A stretch of 64,000 nt of DNA from Gracilaria domingensis (taxonomy: Eukaryota > Rhodophyta > Florideophyceae > Gracilariales > Gracilariaceae): the NCBI GenBank assembly GCA_022539475.1, contig VCMS01000062.1, positions 264,348 through 328,347 on the forward strand, in the 5' to 3' direction. The position numbers and the translations under genes were made by a program. Each line of letters starts with the position of its first letter. Within the stretch, counting starts at the first letter, position 1. The notes below the pieces were generated by a model. It was not told the origin of the DNA. It saw nothing but the letters and a program-made list of their open reading frames with translations, and did no database searches. Of the stretch, positions 9,930 to 18,895 are shown one piece after another.

Positions 9930-10917
9930 TGTAGAGCAAAACCCTGCGCTAGGCGCGATGGGGAATCTCCACTAGGATGTCCGAGTCCTACTCCCTGGAT
10001 GAGATAGAAACAGCGGCAGAACCCTCTGTCCGTGCTCGAGTCGCGAGACAAGCCGGGTGTAAGACCGGAGACGGTGACTGGATATACCTACAGAGGTGAG
10101 ATGCAAAGAACGGTGTAGATCCAGAGGTGAAGTGTGATCCGAACCTGGAGAGATGGAGAAAAAGGGAACCGTGTCAAAGTGGGAAAGCTCACGGTGCAAC
10201 CCACCGAAGCGAAGCTACGGACCGTGCCAACCGGCGGGAACAGGTCCGATAGCGGAGCGACGCACAAAGGCATGCCAAAAATATACCCAATACTGGGGCG
10301 GAAGCAATACCTGAACCAGGTGAACGCGTGACAACAACAGTCACGAAAGTAAACAACAAAATACAATGACAACAACAATGAACCGATAAAACGGTAGATA
10401 TAACAAAGATTCCAGAGATGGCAAGATGCAAGCTTCCTAAGTGACCCTGAGGGGTAGTAGTGCCGAAACCAATCGTGGTTACTCTCCGAGGGGAGTGGTA
10501 AACCTACGTAGGCAGCTGTCTACTATAGCCCGATCCTGAACAGGACGCGACTCAGTTGTCTATTTACTCGTCGGCTCCAGGGTGAGATCACCCGAGTATA
10601 TATACTATTACTACTACGGTATCTACAATGCACACCTCCCGAGGGTCATACACATGGACGACCCACTGTCAGGGTGTGGGGTATTCCCCAACGGGCGTGG
10701 CACAAATATCTAACTAGCCAACTCCACCACGTGGCCTACTATCACACCCACTAGGCACTTCCCATGCAGGGTCTACCTATTAAGGGTCCAACCAAACCAT
10801 CCCAACAATACCCAAAATTAAAGGGAGTTTTCATAACTTAGCCACGTCACCGGCCATCAGTACCATCTCATTATGAGAACCGTGATGCATCCGATAGCGG
10901 AAAGCCGTTGCTCCACA
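9930..10917 (-). repeat. 5' LTR of the chromovirus (988 bp)
   Basis: On the minus strand the LTR starts TGTGGAGCAA (10917) and ends TTGCTCTACA (9930), so its ends form a 10-bp inverted repeat with one mismatch, longer than the usual TG...CA. It aligns along its length with the LTR at 52982-53988: AGCCGGGTGTA, a TACCTACAGAG block, TACTGGGGC.GAAGC, and the ATTATGAGA block near the 5' end. A TATA-like AGTATATATACT lies at 10595-10606. The next bases outside are CTATC, the expected target duplication, but the partner copy is not in the window. Confidence 0.85.
10595..10606 (-). promoter_or_regulatory. TATA-like element in the 5' LTR
   Basis: The palindromic AGTATATATACT lies about 310 bp inside the LTR's 5' end, a reasonable place for the U3 core promoter of the chromovirus transcript. 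It was identified by sequence only. Confidence 0.4.
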
Positions 10918-13538
10918 CTATCGGACGGTGCATCACAAGGACCCGGGCGAGAAAGAAACTGTTCTTGACCTTCGGGGTCAAGGAAGAGATATGGTTGCAA
11001 ATCATTGTCGACGTCGAGTGTGAATCGCGCACCGACTGGGAGTTCTGATGCCTCTCGGGGTAGTGGATCTGCGTGGCGTAACGGGGGAGAACGACGATGA
11101 ACTCGAAGATTAAGTGACTCTGCTGGCTGGTCGGGTCCACTACTGTCGAGAAGTACGACATCATCTCTAATCGGAATAGTCAATATCGGGTCGACAGGCT
11201 CCGAGTACGCTGAGTCCCCAGAAGAAGTATCGTCTTCCTCTGCATCTTCGAATCGTTGATTCTCATCTGTGACAGCATCATCTTCTCCGTCAGCCTCAGC
11301 ATTACCTTGAAGCTGGGATGCCAACTGGGCTAATTCCTCGGACGCAACTTCTGTCTCATCTGGTCCGTGGGCGTGCACGTCATTCGTCAATGCGTCGCGA
11401 AAGACAATCTCTGCTGCTCGTCTCTCAGAACGGGCATAACCCGGGACTTCTAAGGCGGGAGCAGGAGGGACGACAGGTCCCTTCTGAGGGGTTCCTTCCT
11501 CTCCTTCTGAATCAGGCTGGTCTTCTTCAGACTCAGACTCAGGGGGCTGTTCTGGGGAATCAGTGATCATCACAAGGTTCTCTGTACGACTGAAATCCAA
11601 AGTGTAATCTTCTGGGAAATAGTCACTCTCCATGTGGGTTAAGACCAATTCATCCTCGTCATCAGATTCGGAATCAGACGAGAGTGGAACTGCACAGGAG
11701 TCAGAAGTGAAGTCTTCACTGTCAGTACCAGAAAGTGGAGTGTACTGCTCGAGACCTGTTCTGTCGTAGTCAAGTCCAAGAGTGATGGACTTTCCATCAG
11801 ATATCATCTTCACTTGCTGAGTTCCTAGATCCAGACGAGCTTGAAGCATTTCCAAAGAGAGGCAACCAATGATAACTTCAAATGGAGTTCCTTTCACGAC
11901 AAGGAAGTACAGGGGAACTACGACTGAAGCAAACTTCACTGGGACTTTTTTGAGAATACCCAAAAATTCGGAAGTACTTCCATCAGCCACGGTGATCTTC
12001 TTCTCTGTCACCGCTGGTTTGACAGAAAGCTTCTCTGCAAGACTGGCAGACATAATGTTAGGAACCGCCCCTGAATCGAGCAACGCCTGTGTATCCAAGC
12101 CGTACATCTTAACTTGAACGACTTTCAGACGACGGGTCTTCACATCTGTATCTGCGTAGGCCGTGGTTCTCGTAGACCTTCGAGCAGAAATGAGACGGCG
12201 AATACTCTTTTTTGCTTCGTCAGCATCTCCTCGAAGTAACTGTCCGAAGATAAAACCAGAAGGAGTATTGGCCAATTCTTCGTGAACATTATATTTGCCT
12301 ACGTGTTCCTGAAGCTTAGCTTTGCTCGAGGAACTCTTTCGAACTGCAGACTTACGTGTCTTGATCTTCTTGGTCTGTGCGGAACGGACACGTCTGCTAC
12401 CGTCATTCTGAGACTGGGCAGCATTCGGGAACATGACCGGCGAAATTGCACTGAGCTCTCCCGTACGAGCTTGCTTCGGAAGTGGGGTTCCATCCGCAAC
12501 TCTCTTAGCTGTATTCAAAAAGTCATCGTCATGCTTTTGCTCCGTGATGACAGAGACATGATTCTCTTTCTCATGCTGTTCTGAAGGTGAAGGGGAATCT
12601 TGTACCCTAAGCTTTTCTTCAGACTGCGATTCACTCCTCGCGTTCTCAAACTTCACTTCACACGAGTTGTCATTGGATGATCTCTTCCAGCATTTATTCA
12701 CTGAATGGCCGAATTTACCGCACCGGACGCAACGAGTGTCACGATGAGGGTTAATCTCATATCTGACGGAAATATGTTTTAGCTGTCGGCAATACGAACA
12801 CATACGATCGCCACCTTGACGATTACTGGACTGAGAAGACTGACTCTTCTTCATCATCAGAGACAAATGCGCGAGCTGGTGAGATAACTCGTTCACTTTG
12901 TCCTCAAGGATATCAGACGAAGACTGCGCCTGCTTCTTTGGCTTCTGTAGAACGTGTTTGGCCGGGGGAAGAGCATTAAGGGCTCCGTATAAACCTAGGG
13001 TCTTCTTCCTGGAGACAAATGATTTCACGACTTCTCTTAGAGAATTGTAGTCCTCAGCACCACGAAACATTACAAACTGCGCTAGGTCCGCAAATTTCAT
13101 AACCGCTTCACGAAGAAGGCCGAACTTGGCCTCAGAGTTGAATCCAGCCTTCTCAAAACAGCTGTTCATCTCTTTCATCGACCCGAACAGATCTGCATAA
13201 TCTAAACGTGAAGAAACTGCACGGCGAATTTTCTCTTCAGGTCCTTCACTTGGACCAAAGCAATCAATCAGCGACGACTTAACTGCATTGTAATCTCTTG
13301 CTTCTGCATCCAGAGAACCATCTCCAGCATAGGTTTCATAGTAGAAATCGAATGCATCGCCTTCCAGAAAACCAAGAAGGGCAAGAGCACGTTCTTCTTC
13401 AGACTTGCCAGACATTGCAACATTTCCATACAAGAAGAAGAACTTTCGCAGATCGACGGAAGGACCATCGAAATTCACGGTACAGGAGAATGCTTCATTA
13501 GGGCGGCACCCTCCTCGAGAATACCATCTACACATCAT
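10857..13538 (-). CDS. Gag-protease ORF of a second LTR element, 3' end cut by insertion
   Basis: An 893-codon open frame. The N-terminus has a retrotransposon gag domain (FDGPSVDLRKFFFLYGN, LLGFLEGDAFDFYYE, YADLFGSMKEMNSCFEKAG). A Cys-rich segment CSYC and a CCHC knuckle CVRCGKFGHSVNKC follow near residues 268-281. Basic and acidic linkers lead to a retropepsin-like domain with LLDSGAVPNIMS near residue 486 (DSG in place of DTG), IIGCLSLEMLQ, and a long acidic tail. Reverse transcriptase should follow but does not. The chromovirus LTR begins at 10917, so the last 20 codons are LTR sequence and the rest of this element has been separated or lost. It is unrelated in detail to the chromovirus gag. 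It could also be a non-autonomous gag-pro element. Confidence 0.8.
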   Translation of the reverse strand: MMCRWYSRGGCRPNEAFSCTVNFDGPSVDLRKFFFLYGNVAMSGKSEEERALALLGFLEGDAFDFYYETYAGDGSLDAEARDYNAVKSSLIDCFGPSEGPEEKIRRAVSSRLDYADLFGSMKEMNSCFEKAGFNSEAKFGLLREAVMKFADLAQFVMFRGAEDYNSLREVVKSFVSRKKTLGLYGALNALPPAKHVLQKPKKQAQSSSDILEDKVNELSHQLAHLSLMMKKSQSSQSSNRQGGDRMCSYCRQLKHISVRYEINPHRDTRCVRCGKFGHSVNKCWKRSSNDNSCEVKFENARSESQSEEKLRVQDSPSPSEQHEKENHVSVITEQKHDDDFLNTAKRVADGTPLPKQARTGELSAISPVMFPNAAQSQNDGSRRVRSAQTKKIKTRKSAVRKSSSSKAKLQEHVGKYNVHEELANTPSGFIFGQLLRGDADEAKKSIRRLISARRSTRTTAYADTDVKTRRLKVVQVKMYGLDTQALLDSGAVPNIMSASLAEKLSVKPAVTEKKITVADGSTSEFLGILKKVPVKFASVVVPLYFLVVKGTPFEVIIGCLSLEMLQARLDLGTQQVKMISDGKSITLGLDYDRTGLEQYTPLSGTDSEDFTSDSCAVPLSSDSESDDEDELVLTHMESDYFPEDYTLDFSRTENLVMITDSPEQPPESESEEDQPDSEGEEGTPQKGPVVPPAPALEVPGYARSERRAAEIVFRDALTNDVHAHGPDETEVASEELAQLASQLQGNAEADGEDDAVTDENQRFEDAEEDDTSSGDSAYSEPVDPILTIPIRDDVVLLDSSGPDQPAESLNLRVHRRSPPLRHADPLPREASELPVGARFTLDVDNDLQPYLFLDPEGQEQFLSRPGPCDAPSDSVEQRLSAIGCITVLIMRWY

Positions 13539-14330
13539 TTTGGTGGCGAACGACGCTAGTGTTTACAGACCCTTGCACTTGCCTCTCGTAGCAGAAAGAG
13601 AGTCAGGGTAGAACAACCAGCCACTCAAAAAGACCAACGTGGGTCCAGAGTCCACCAAAGAAATAAACGTAGTATGTCGAGGGGGAGATCCCAGGGCAAA
13701 GAAGGAAAGGGACAAACTAGTAGTTGGACAATCACCAGTCAAAAGAAAACGAACAACGGACAACAACAAACTGCACGCGAATTCTGCAGCAAAACTTATC
13801 TCTGCGCGTCCAGAGACAAGCTTATAGACTTATTACGAGACGTCCCAAGGAGAGTTACTGACTGAAGATAAGTATTCACTCTATGCCCAAGCTAGTCTCT
13901 CGCAAAAGACATTACGCCGCGCTCAACTAGAATCTCAACGGACAGCTTTCCGTCCAGCAACTAGGTCCGTGTAGCACCAGGTCTCTCGACCGACACTGTT
14001 ATCCAAGCCGAAGCTTCGGTGGGGCTCAATGACGACAAAGAAGCCTTTGGTACACATCACTTGATTTCCGTTGACGCCTAAAGCGCTTCGACGGGTACTG
14101 GGATTTAGATGAAAAGAGCAGTGCTCGCACGCAACGCGCTAACACAAAAGATGTTAGAAAGGCACATAGGTCTAGACGCAGTAATAACGTACTTAGCTGC
14201 ACCGCCCAAGATATTGGGTAAGGTTGATACAATAAGAAAGTTGATGAACGCAATATTGTGTTGGGTGGAGACACCGTCAGGCGTCTTGGTGACCCTTTAT
14301 ATAGAGTTCTAAACCCTTCTAGTGGGCTCA
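13539..14330 (-). mobile_element. Probable 5' LTR/leader of the gag-pro element
   Basis: No coding sequence is recognised. On the minus strand a TATA box (TATATAAAGG) at 14297-14304 is followed by about 750 bp up to the gag ATG at 13538, which fits a U3/R/U5 and leader. I could not fix the LTR ends. Just before the ATG, the opposite (plus) strand reads TGGTGGCGAACG, a primer-site-like string in the wrong orientation for this gene. Confidence 0.4.
14297..14304 (-). promoter_or_regulatory. TATA box, minus strand
   Basis: CTATATAAAGG on the minus strand, upstream of the gag-pro ORF. The spacing suits transcription starting inside an LTR. Confidence 0.45.
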
Positions 14331-14405
14331 GAAATGCATACTAACATAATAGTTACTATATTAACGCAGTGCTACTCCTTCATGTAGAATAGTAGGCACC
14401 AACTG

Positions 14406-14499
14406 AGTGCAGAGAGCGCCCATTGGCTGATTTAGCACACATGGGGTTGCGTCGAAGCAATCCACGTGTGCTAAGTCACGTTGGGCACTCTGCTGTGCG
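14406..14499. repeat. Long imperfect inverted repeat (hairpin)
   Basis: Two arms of about 38 bp face each other around a 17-bp spacer. The inner parts are TTAGCACACATGG and CCACGTGTGCTAA, and the outer parts are GTGCAGAGAGCGCCCA and TGGGCACTCTGCTGTGC. Several mismatches indicate an old fold-back. It lies upstream of the gag-pro promoter. Confidence 0.6.
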
Positions 14500-14703
14500 A
14501 ACAGGAATGCAAAGCCATTGCTTAATTACAATGGAGAATAACGCATAAAGCGACATCAATGCAGATCACAGCAGTCTCATTTCACATGATTAATACTACC
14601 AGCTAGATACAACTTCATAACATGACTCTGTTATAAACATTACTCTCACGTTGATTTCTGTAATATTTGTTTACATTCTAAGTGATAACAATAGTTTTTG
14701 AGG

Positions 14704-15431
14704 CAGGGGCGTATTCGTGACTACGTTTTTGTTACATGTTGAAGTCAAGAAGTCAAGCACTTTTGGCGGTTGTCATCTTGAAAGTAGTCAAAATATAGTC
14801 AAAAGACATACGCGTGAACGTTTATTAGAAAGCTTAGAAAGGAGGCTTCAGGTTGCAAAGACTGTCTCGAATTGCCTTCAAATCGGGCAAGGTCACTGAA
14901 ACGTCTTTCAGATGGAGCAGAGTAAGCCTGAGCGGATAGAGCTACTTGCGCAATTATATTAAATGGAACGAGGCTTATCCACTATAGCAGTTCGTTAGTG
15001 CGTCTTTAGAACCACAGACTCATGCTCGGCTCTTTCTATCTATGGTTCTTCAACGAGTTGCAAAGTATCTTCTGCAACAAACTGAATATCACCTTCAGTT
15101 TTTGACTGTGAGTCATCAATGAACTGTCTAGTTCAACAGCTTCCCTTTTAACAACAACAAATGAACGAATGATATGTAGGAAGATTAGTCTAATCAGAAG
15201 ACATAAGAGTCAGAACTACTGAGATGCTGGTTACTACTGTGGGCGGTCAAATATATGTACTTAATAGCTCTCAGAGATCATCCCACGTCACATTGAGCTG
15301 CTATTGAGCCGTTCATTTGCTGCAGTAGACAACGGTGACTACAATATTTGACTACGGCCGAACTGCTGGAGTCAGTCAGTCAAATTTAGTGAAAAAAGCG
15401 CCGTAGTCAGTCAGTCACCGATACGGGTCTG
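14704..15431. mobile_element. hAT-type MITE with 8-bp target duplication
   Basis: A 728-bp non-coding element. Its left end is CAGGGGCGTATTCGTGACT, and its right end reads CAGACCCGTATCGGTGACT on the other strand. TTTTGAGG occurs directly on both sides (14696-14703 and 15432-15439). An 8-bp duplication with CAG-starting inverted ends is the hallmark of hAT elements. The right subterminal region carries repeated AGTCAGTCAGTCA. It shares ends with the MITE at 49788-50303. No transposase is encoded. Confidence 0.85.
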
Positions 15432-15439
15432 TTTTGAGG

Positions 15440-15916
15440 TTAGTAGGCATGGTTTTGAATAATAAGGGAGTAGTTTCATATCCCAATTATACTTTTTTCT
15501 CATTTTGTTATCGTATTGCATCGTAAAACATTACTGCACTTTGGCATTCTTTGCCGTTTTACTTTGTTTCCAAAATACGTGTTAAGGTGTCCAAAAGTGT
15601 AAGGTATATATCAATGTCCAGGTCAACATCATAATTGCGTAGAATATATCTCTTGTTTCAACCATGCTTTCTCATGACATCTTTACTTTAGGAAGGTTTT
15701 TTGGTAAACATACATAATAGATCTATTACCATATCACGGGTTCTGGCAAAAGCGGTATTTAACATTTGTTTCAGATTTATTTTGTTGCCAAAACGCAAAT
15801 AATATTTTATTTGTTTCAATTTCCCGCAGCTTTCTGAAGGACTTTCAGGCCATCAACGGCCCTAAAGAGCTCTATACCTGTCGCTTGAAATTTTCAAGTT
15901 GAAAACTGCACAAAGC
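15440..15916. other. AT-rich intergenic stretch
   Basis: No open frame, repeat pair or RNA gene that I can support. It separates the MITE from the small minus-strand ORFs. Confidence 0.5.
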
Positions 15917-16614
15917 TTACGATTGCAGCGTCTTTGCTAGCGCATTTTGTTGTCTCCGTCGTATTGCGGCCGGACTCGGAGCCAGCTGCTCTAAGCGACG
16001 CAGTTCAACAAAAGTCCCATGTAAAGGGTCAGACTCTACTTTCTTTTTCTTCACGCCATTTGCCAAATACTCCTTTTTTCTGCTTTCTCGTTTGCGTTCT
16101 AACGAATGAATCATGCGATTGTTGGTCTGATTTGCACCATGCTTTGTGTCATTTTGGATGGTGCCACTCACCACAACATTTGCGTGCACAGTAAGGAGCA
16201 GGCAGATTTTTTATAAGAAAGCACACCATGGAAAGATGGTTCGGTTACTTTTCTGGCACAGAAATGCCATTCTAATGGTGGTGTTGCGGTCTGCTGTCTT
16301 TCCCACGGCCATTTTATGGCAACATGGCAGAGAAGGAGGCTTTCCTCAATACCGAAACATATGCTACACAGCACACAAAGCGCTCTATTGACCATGGCGC
16401 GGTCGCGAAGTTGAGGTTCTCTTCCTTGCTCCCTTAGAAAAAGCCATTTTCGGCCAAAAGAGGTAAAAATTACGAGAACCAAATTAAGGCACACTATCCA
16501 CATTTGGGCACAGTTAACTTGCAAAGTATCCATCCCATTCTTATCGAACTCAACCGGTGCGTGATCACCAAGCGGTCCTTGGTTGTCGCCCTCCGGCCCA
16601 GAACGACGGGTCAT
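15917..16614 (-). CDS. Possible two-exon small gene, unknown function
   Basis: Two coding-like minus-strand pieces. The 5' piece starts at an ATG at 16614 (MTRRSGPEGDNQGPLGDHAP, then VEFDKNGMDTLQ) and loses coding character near 16510. The 3' piece, from about 16170 to the stop at 15917, is highly charged: MIHSLERKRESRKKEYLANG, a KKKKVE cluster, FVELRRLEQLAPSPAAIRRR, ending ALAKTLQS. An intron between them would give a small basic, helical protein, but I cannot fix the splice sites. No family is recognised. The alternative is that only the 3' piece, or neither, is real. Confidence 0.3.
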
Positions 16615-16660
16615 TGGAATCGTCTTTTCGAAATAAAATTTGGGTTGATCACGTGCAGCA

Positions 16661-16791
16661 AATATAGCAAAACCGCCTCCTCAGGGCGTTTTGCTATATT
16701 CCAATTTTTAGAAGAATGGAGCCACTGTATGACGAAGTTTTCTAAAAATTGGAATATAGCAAAACGCCTGAGGAGGCGGTTTGGCTATATC
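16661..16791. repeat. Nested fold-back (cruciform-forming) repeat
   Basis: Arms at 16662-16712 and 16741-16790 are inverted copies of about 50 bp with about two differences, separated by 28 bp. Each arm is itself a hairpin, ATATAGCAAAAC facing GTTTTGCTATAT around a C/G-rich centre. The unit can therefore fold as one long stem or as two smaller stems. It lies between the divergent small gene (16614) and the membrane protein gene (16979). The same core (GATATAGCAA/TTGCTATATC) recurs at 19592-19633. Confidence 0.85.
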
Positions 16792-16978
16792 AGCCTCAAA
16801 AGCATCGTTCGATAAGCCAGTTATATCCACAGCCTCGTGCGAAACGGGTCACTCGGCTGTTGATAGAACTCATACATAAGCGACGCTCTGCATCCCAGGC
16901 CGTTTCATCAGAAACGCAGAAACATCGCGTGCGAAGTCCAAGCTCCTGAGGAGTCCTATCAGCTTGGCGGCTTCACCT

Positions 16979-18403
16979 ATGGCGGTCCTCACCAATATAG
17001 ACGTTAGCATCTTCAACGTCATCAGATATCTCATGCTCAACATTGTGGTTGATGTAATGGTGCGAAAAAGTCTCGACAGCTTCGAACACTTTCGCCGTCG
17101 ACGCAGCCTACATCGAGGTCAGCCAGTTACTTTGCCTGGCCTTCGTTTTGATCGATACAACCTTGTCAAAACGCTCACAGCACGCAATTCTTTTTCCACC
17201 TGGTCTTTCTTCTCTGTCATTGTGCTGGCGTACGGTGTAGAGATCGCTCTAGAATACGCTGTTGACTCTCGTTCTATCCGATACCCGATTCGAGCAAATA
17301 TCACACGCTTGCCATATTCCACCAATTCGTGTTCGAATGATGTCATATTCTCCGGCGAAAACGCACTGGACTTGGCTTTCATCGCTGAGCAATGTGTAGT
17401 ATTTGAGGACGACAAATACCGACTGTACAGTCCCGTATGGATAACGGGTAGTAACGGCAGAAGAGAGTTGCTGTGTGAGCCGGTGCAACAGAACAGACTC
17501 TACCAAGGGGCAGGCGTCCATGACCTCGATGCAATGCCCAATGACCCCGATATGGCCAACCTTCGCCAAACTCTGCTCGCCAACTCGACCACACCCGTTG
17601 GAAATCGCTTCCACTCATTGATCGTGTTGAAAGTCAGTTCCGACGATGTCAGGCGTCGAAACAGCTTCTCCACGCCCGATGGAAGGATATCTGTAGCGTT
17701 CTTCATGACGAACATTACTGGAACAAATGTTGTTTGCTTTGGGTTCGCTTCCGGGCGGGCAGAGCAACACTCGGCCGTGGTTCAGCTGAGGGGATGCTCG
17801 ACTGGTTTTGATGAAAACAGCTCCTTGGCCATCACGTACGGTACAAGCTTTGTTGAACAGGGACTGAATACTGACTGGAGCACACAGATCGGGTTTGAAA
17901 TCCGCATTCTCATACCTAAGTACTTCAAGGGCATCGCATCGAACATACCCTCTTCCAACGCCACTGCCTTGGGCTACGCCGCTCTCCTTTCCCGAGCTTT
18001 CGCTCAGGACGTGATCAATCTGAACAAGTATGCCATTGTTTATCAGCATTGCGATCAAATTCAGTTGCCGGTGCAGGATGGCACATCACGGGAGGAAGAG
18101 TATGAGTTTGCAGGCTCTGAGGTGCGCGTAACAGCCACAGTGGAAAAATGGGGCATTGTCCTTGCTGTATGCTGGGTGATTGCCGTGACATTGGCAAGAA
18201 TTTTGATCACGTGGTTGGCAGAACGAAGCGGAATGCCGGGCAATGTGTTTGGCGAAGGACAGATTCTACGGCGTTGGGCGGAAGAAAATAGCGGAGTGGA
18301 GCCGACAGAAAAGGGTGTCGGAGAGCCGATATTATCAGTGAAGGATGACATGAAACCCGGTCACGTTACTGCAACGCTGCGATTGAAATCGACAAAACGA
18401 TAG
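16979..18403 (+). CDS. Two-pass membrane protein with large ectodomain, unknown function
   Basis: 474 codons from the ATG at 16979. The frame is open five codons further up, but only to a TTG. One hydrophobic helix (WSFFSVIVLAYGVEIALEYA) lies near residue 80 and a second (WGIVLAVCWVIAVTLARILI) near residue 390. About 300 residues between them carry several NxS/T sites and Cys residues, as in an extracellular or lumenal domain. The C-terminus (about 65 residues) is polar and probably cytosolic. The gene is intronless. The architecture (N-terminal helix, large domain with scattered Cys, C-terminal helix, short polar tail) matches the protein at 25178-23853, so the two may be distant paralogues. 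No known family is recognised. A receptor or ion-transport accessory role cannot be claimed. Confidence 0.75.
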   Translation: MAVLTNIDVSIFNVIRYLMLNIVVDVMVRKSLDSFEHFRRRRSLHRGQPVTLPGLRFDRYNLVKTLTARNSFSTWSFFSVIVLAYGVEIALEYAVDSRSIRYPIRANITRLPYSTNSCSNDVIFSGENALDLAFIAEQCVVFEDDKYRLYSPVWITGSNGRRELLCEPVQQNRLYQGAGVHDLDAMPNDPDMANLRQTLLANSTTPVGNRFHSLIVLKVSSDDVRRRNSFSTPDGRISVAFFMTNITGTNVVCFGFASGRAEQHSAVVQLRGCSTGFDENSSLAITYGTSFVEQGLNTDWSTQIGFEIRILIPKYFKGIASNIPSSNATALGYAALLSRAFAQDVINLNKYAIVYQHCDQIQLPVQDGTSREEEYEFAGSEVRVTATVEKWGIVLAVCWVIAVTLARILITWLAERSGMPGNVFGEGQILRRWAEENSGVEPTEKGVGEPILSVKDDMKPGHVTATLRLKSTKR

Positions 18404-18895
18404 ACAACAAAGAATAACGAAGACAAATAGGGGGCAACCCGCCTCCTCGAATTGGACGCCATGGGTGCACCTTGGTACCACCCAGAATAGATCTCTCTTT
18501 CAAATACTAAGTTCATCTTGAAGGATTATCGTTATTCTTTTATATCATATGGTTGTAAAAATATAAGCTATTTCTATGAAAACAATATTTTGGTGGAAAT
18601 AAAGAATGTAGAGGAAGAATAAACTCTTATTGCAAAAGACGCAGTTCTTGCACATAGATCATTCACTTACGTATATCAAACATTACTGCTTGGTTCAGCG
18701 GTATCTTCATCGGACCCAATTTGTTTCTATTGCGCTTCCATTCGGAGCCTGCGCTTCTTTCTGTATTTTTTTCTCTGTCCGTTTTCGCTTCCTAGCCATA
18801 TCCTCTCCAATGGCGTTCAAGCGATTCTTAGCCCTGTTTTAAAATTCTCCATCTGCTGCTCTTAATGGGTGCCATCCAACTTATGCATTCGTCAT
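18404..18895. other. 3' intergenic region
   Basis: AT-rich sequence downstream of the membrane protein gene. Several AATAAA-like strings (AATAAAG near 18597, AATAAAC near 18619) could serve polyadenylation. No gene is supported. Confidence 0.4.

Larger units (their letters stand above)
2173..10917 (-). mobile_element. Ty3/gypsy chromovirus, 5' LTR to chromodomain
   Basis: Minus-oriented LTR retrotransposon. In element order it has a 5' LTR (10917-9930), primer binding site (9926-9914), gag (9711-7605, broken once), pol with protease, RT, RNase H and integrase (to 3118), then a 3' segment ending in a chromodomain (2356-2220) and a stop near 2173. Domain order PR-RT-RH-INT with a C-terminal chromodomain defines the chromovirus lineage of Metaviridae. 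No 3' LTR is recognisable between 370 and 2172. It was lost, or it lies beyond the left edge. The element is inserted in another element's gag-pro ORF at 10917/10918. The gag frameshift and two chromodomain indels show this copy is decayed, although pol is fully open. Confidence 0.85.

Noticed and set aside
13540-13560. Primer-binding-site-like TGGTGGCGAACGACGC on the plus strand
   Set aside because: It points the wrong way for the adjacent minus-strand gag, and no plus-strand LTR boundary or gag could be found.
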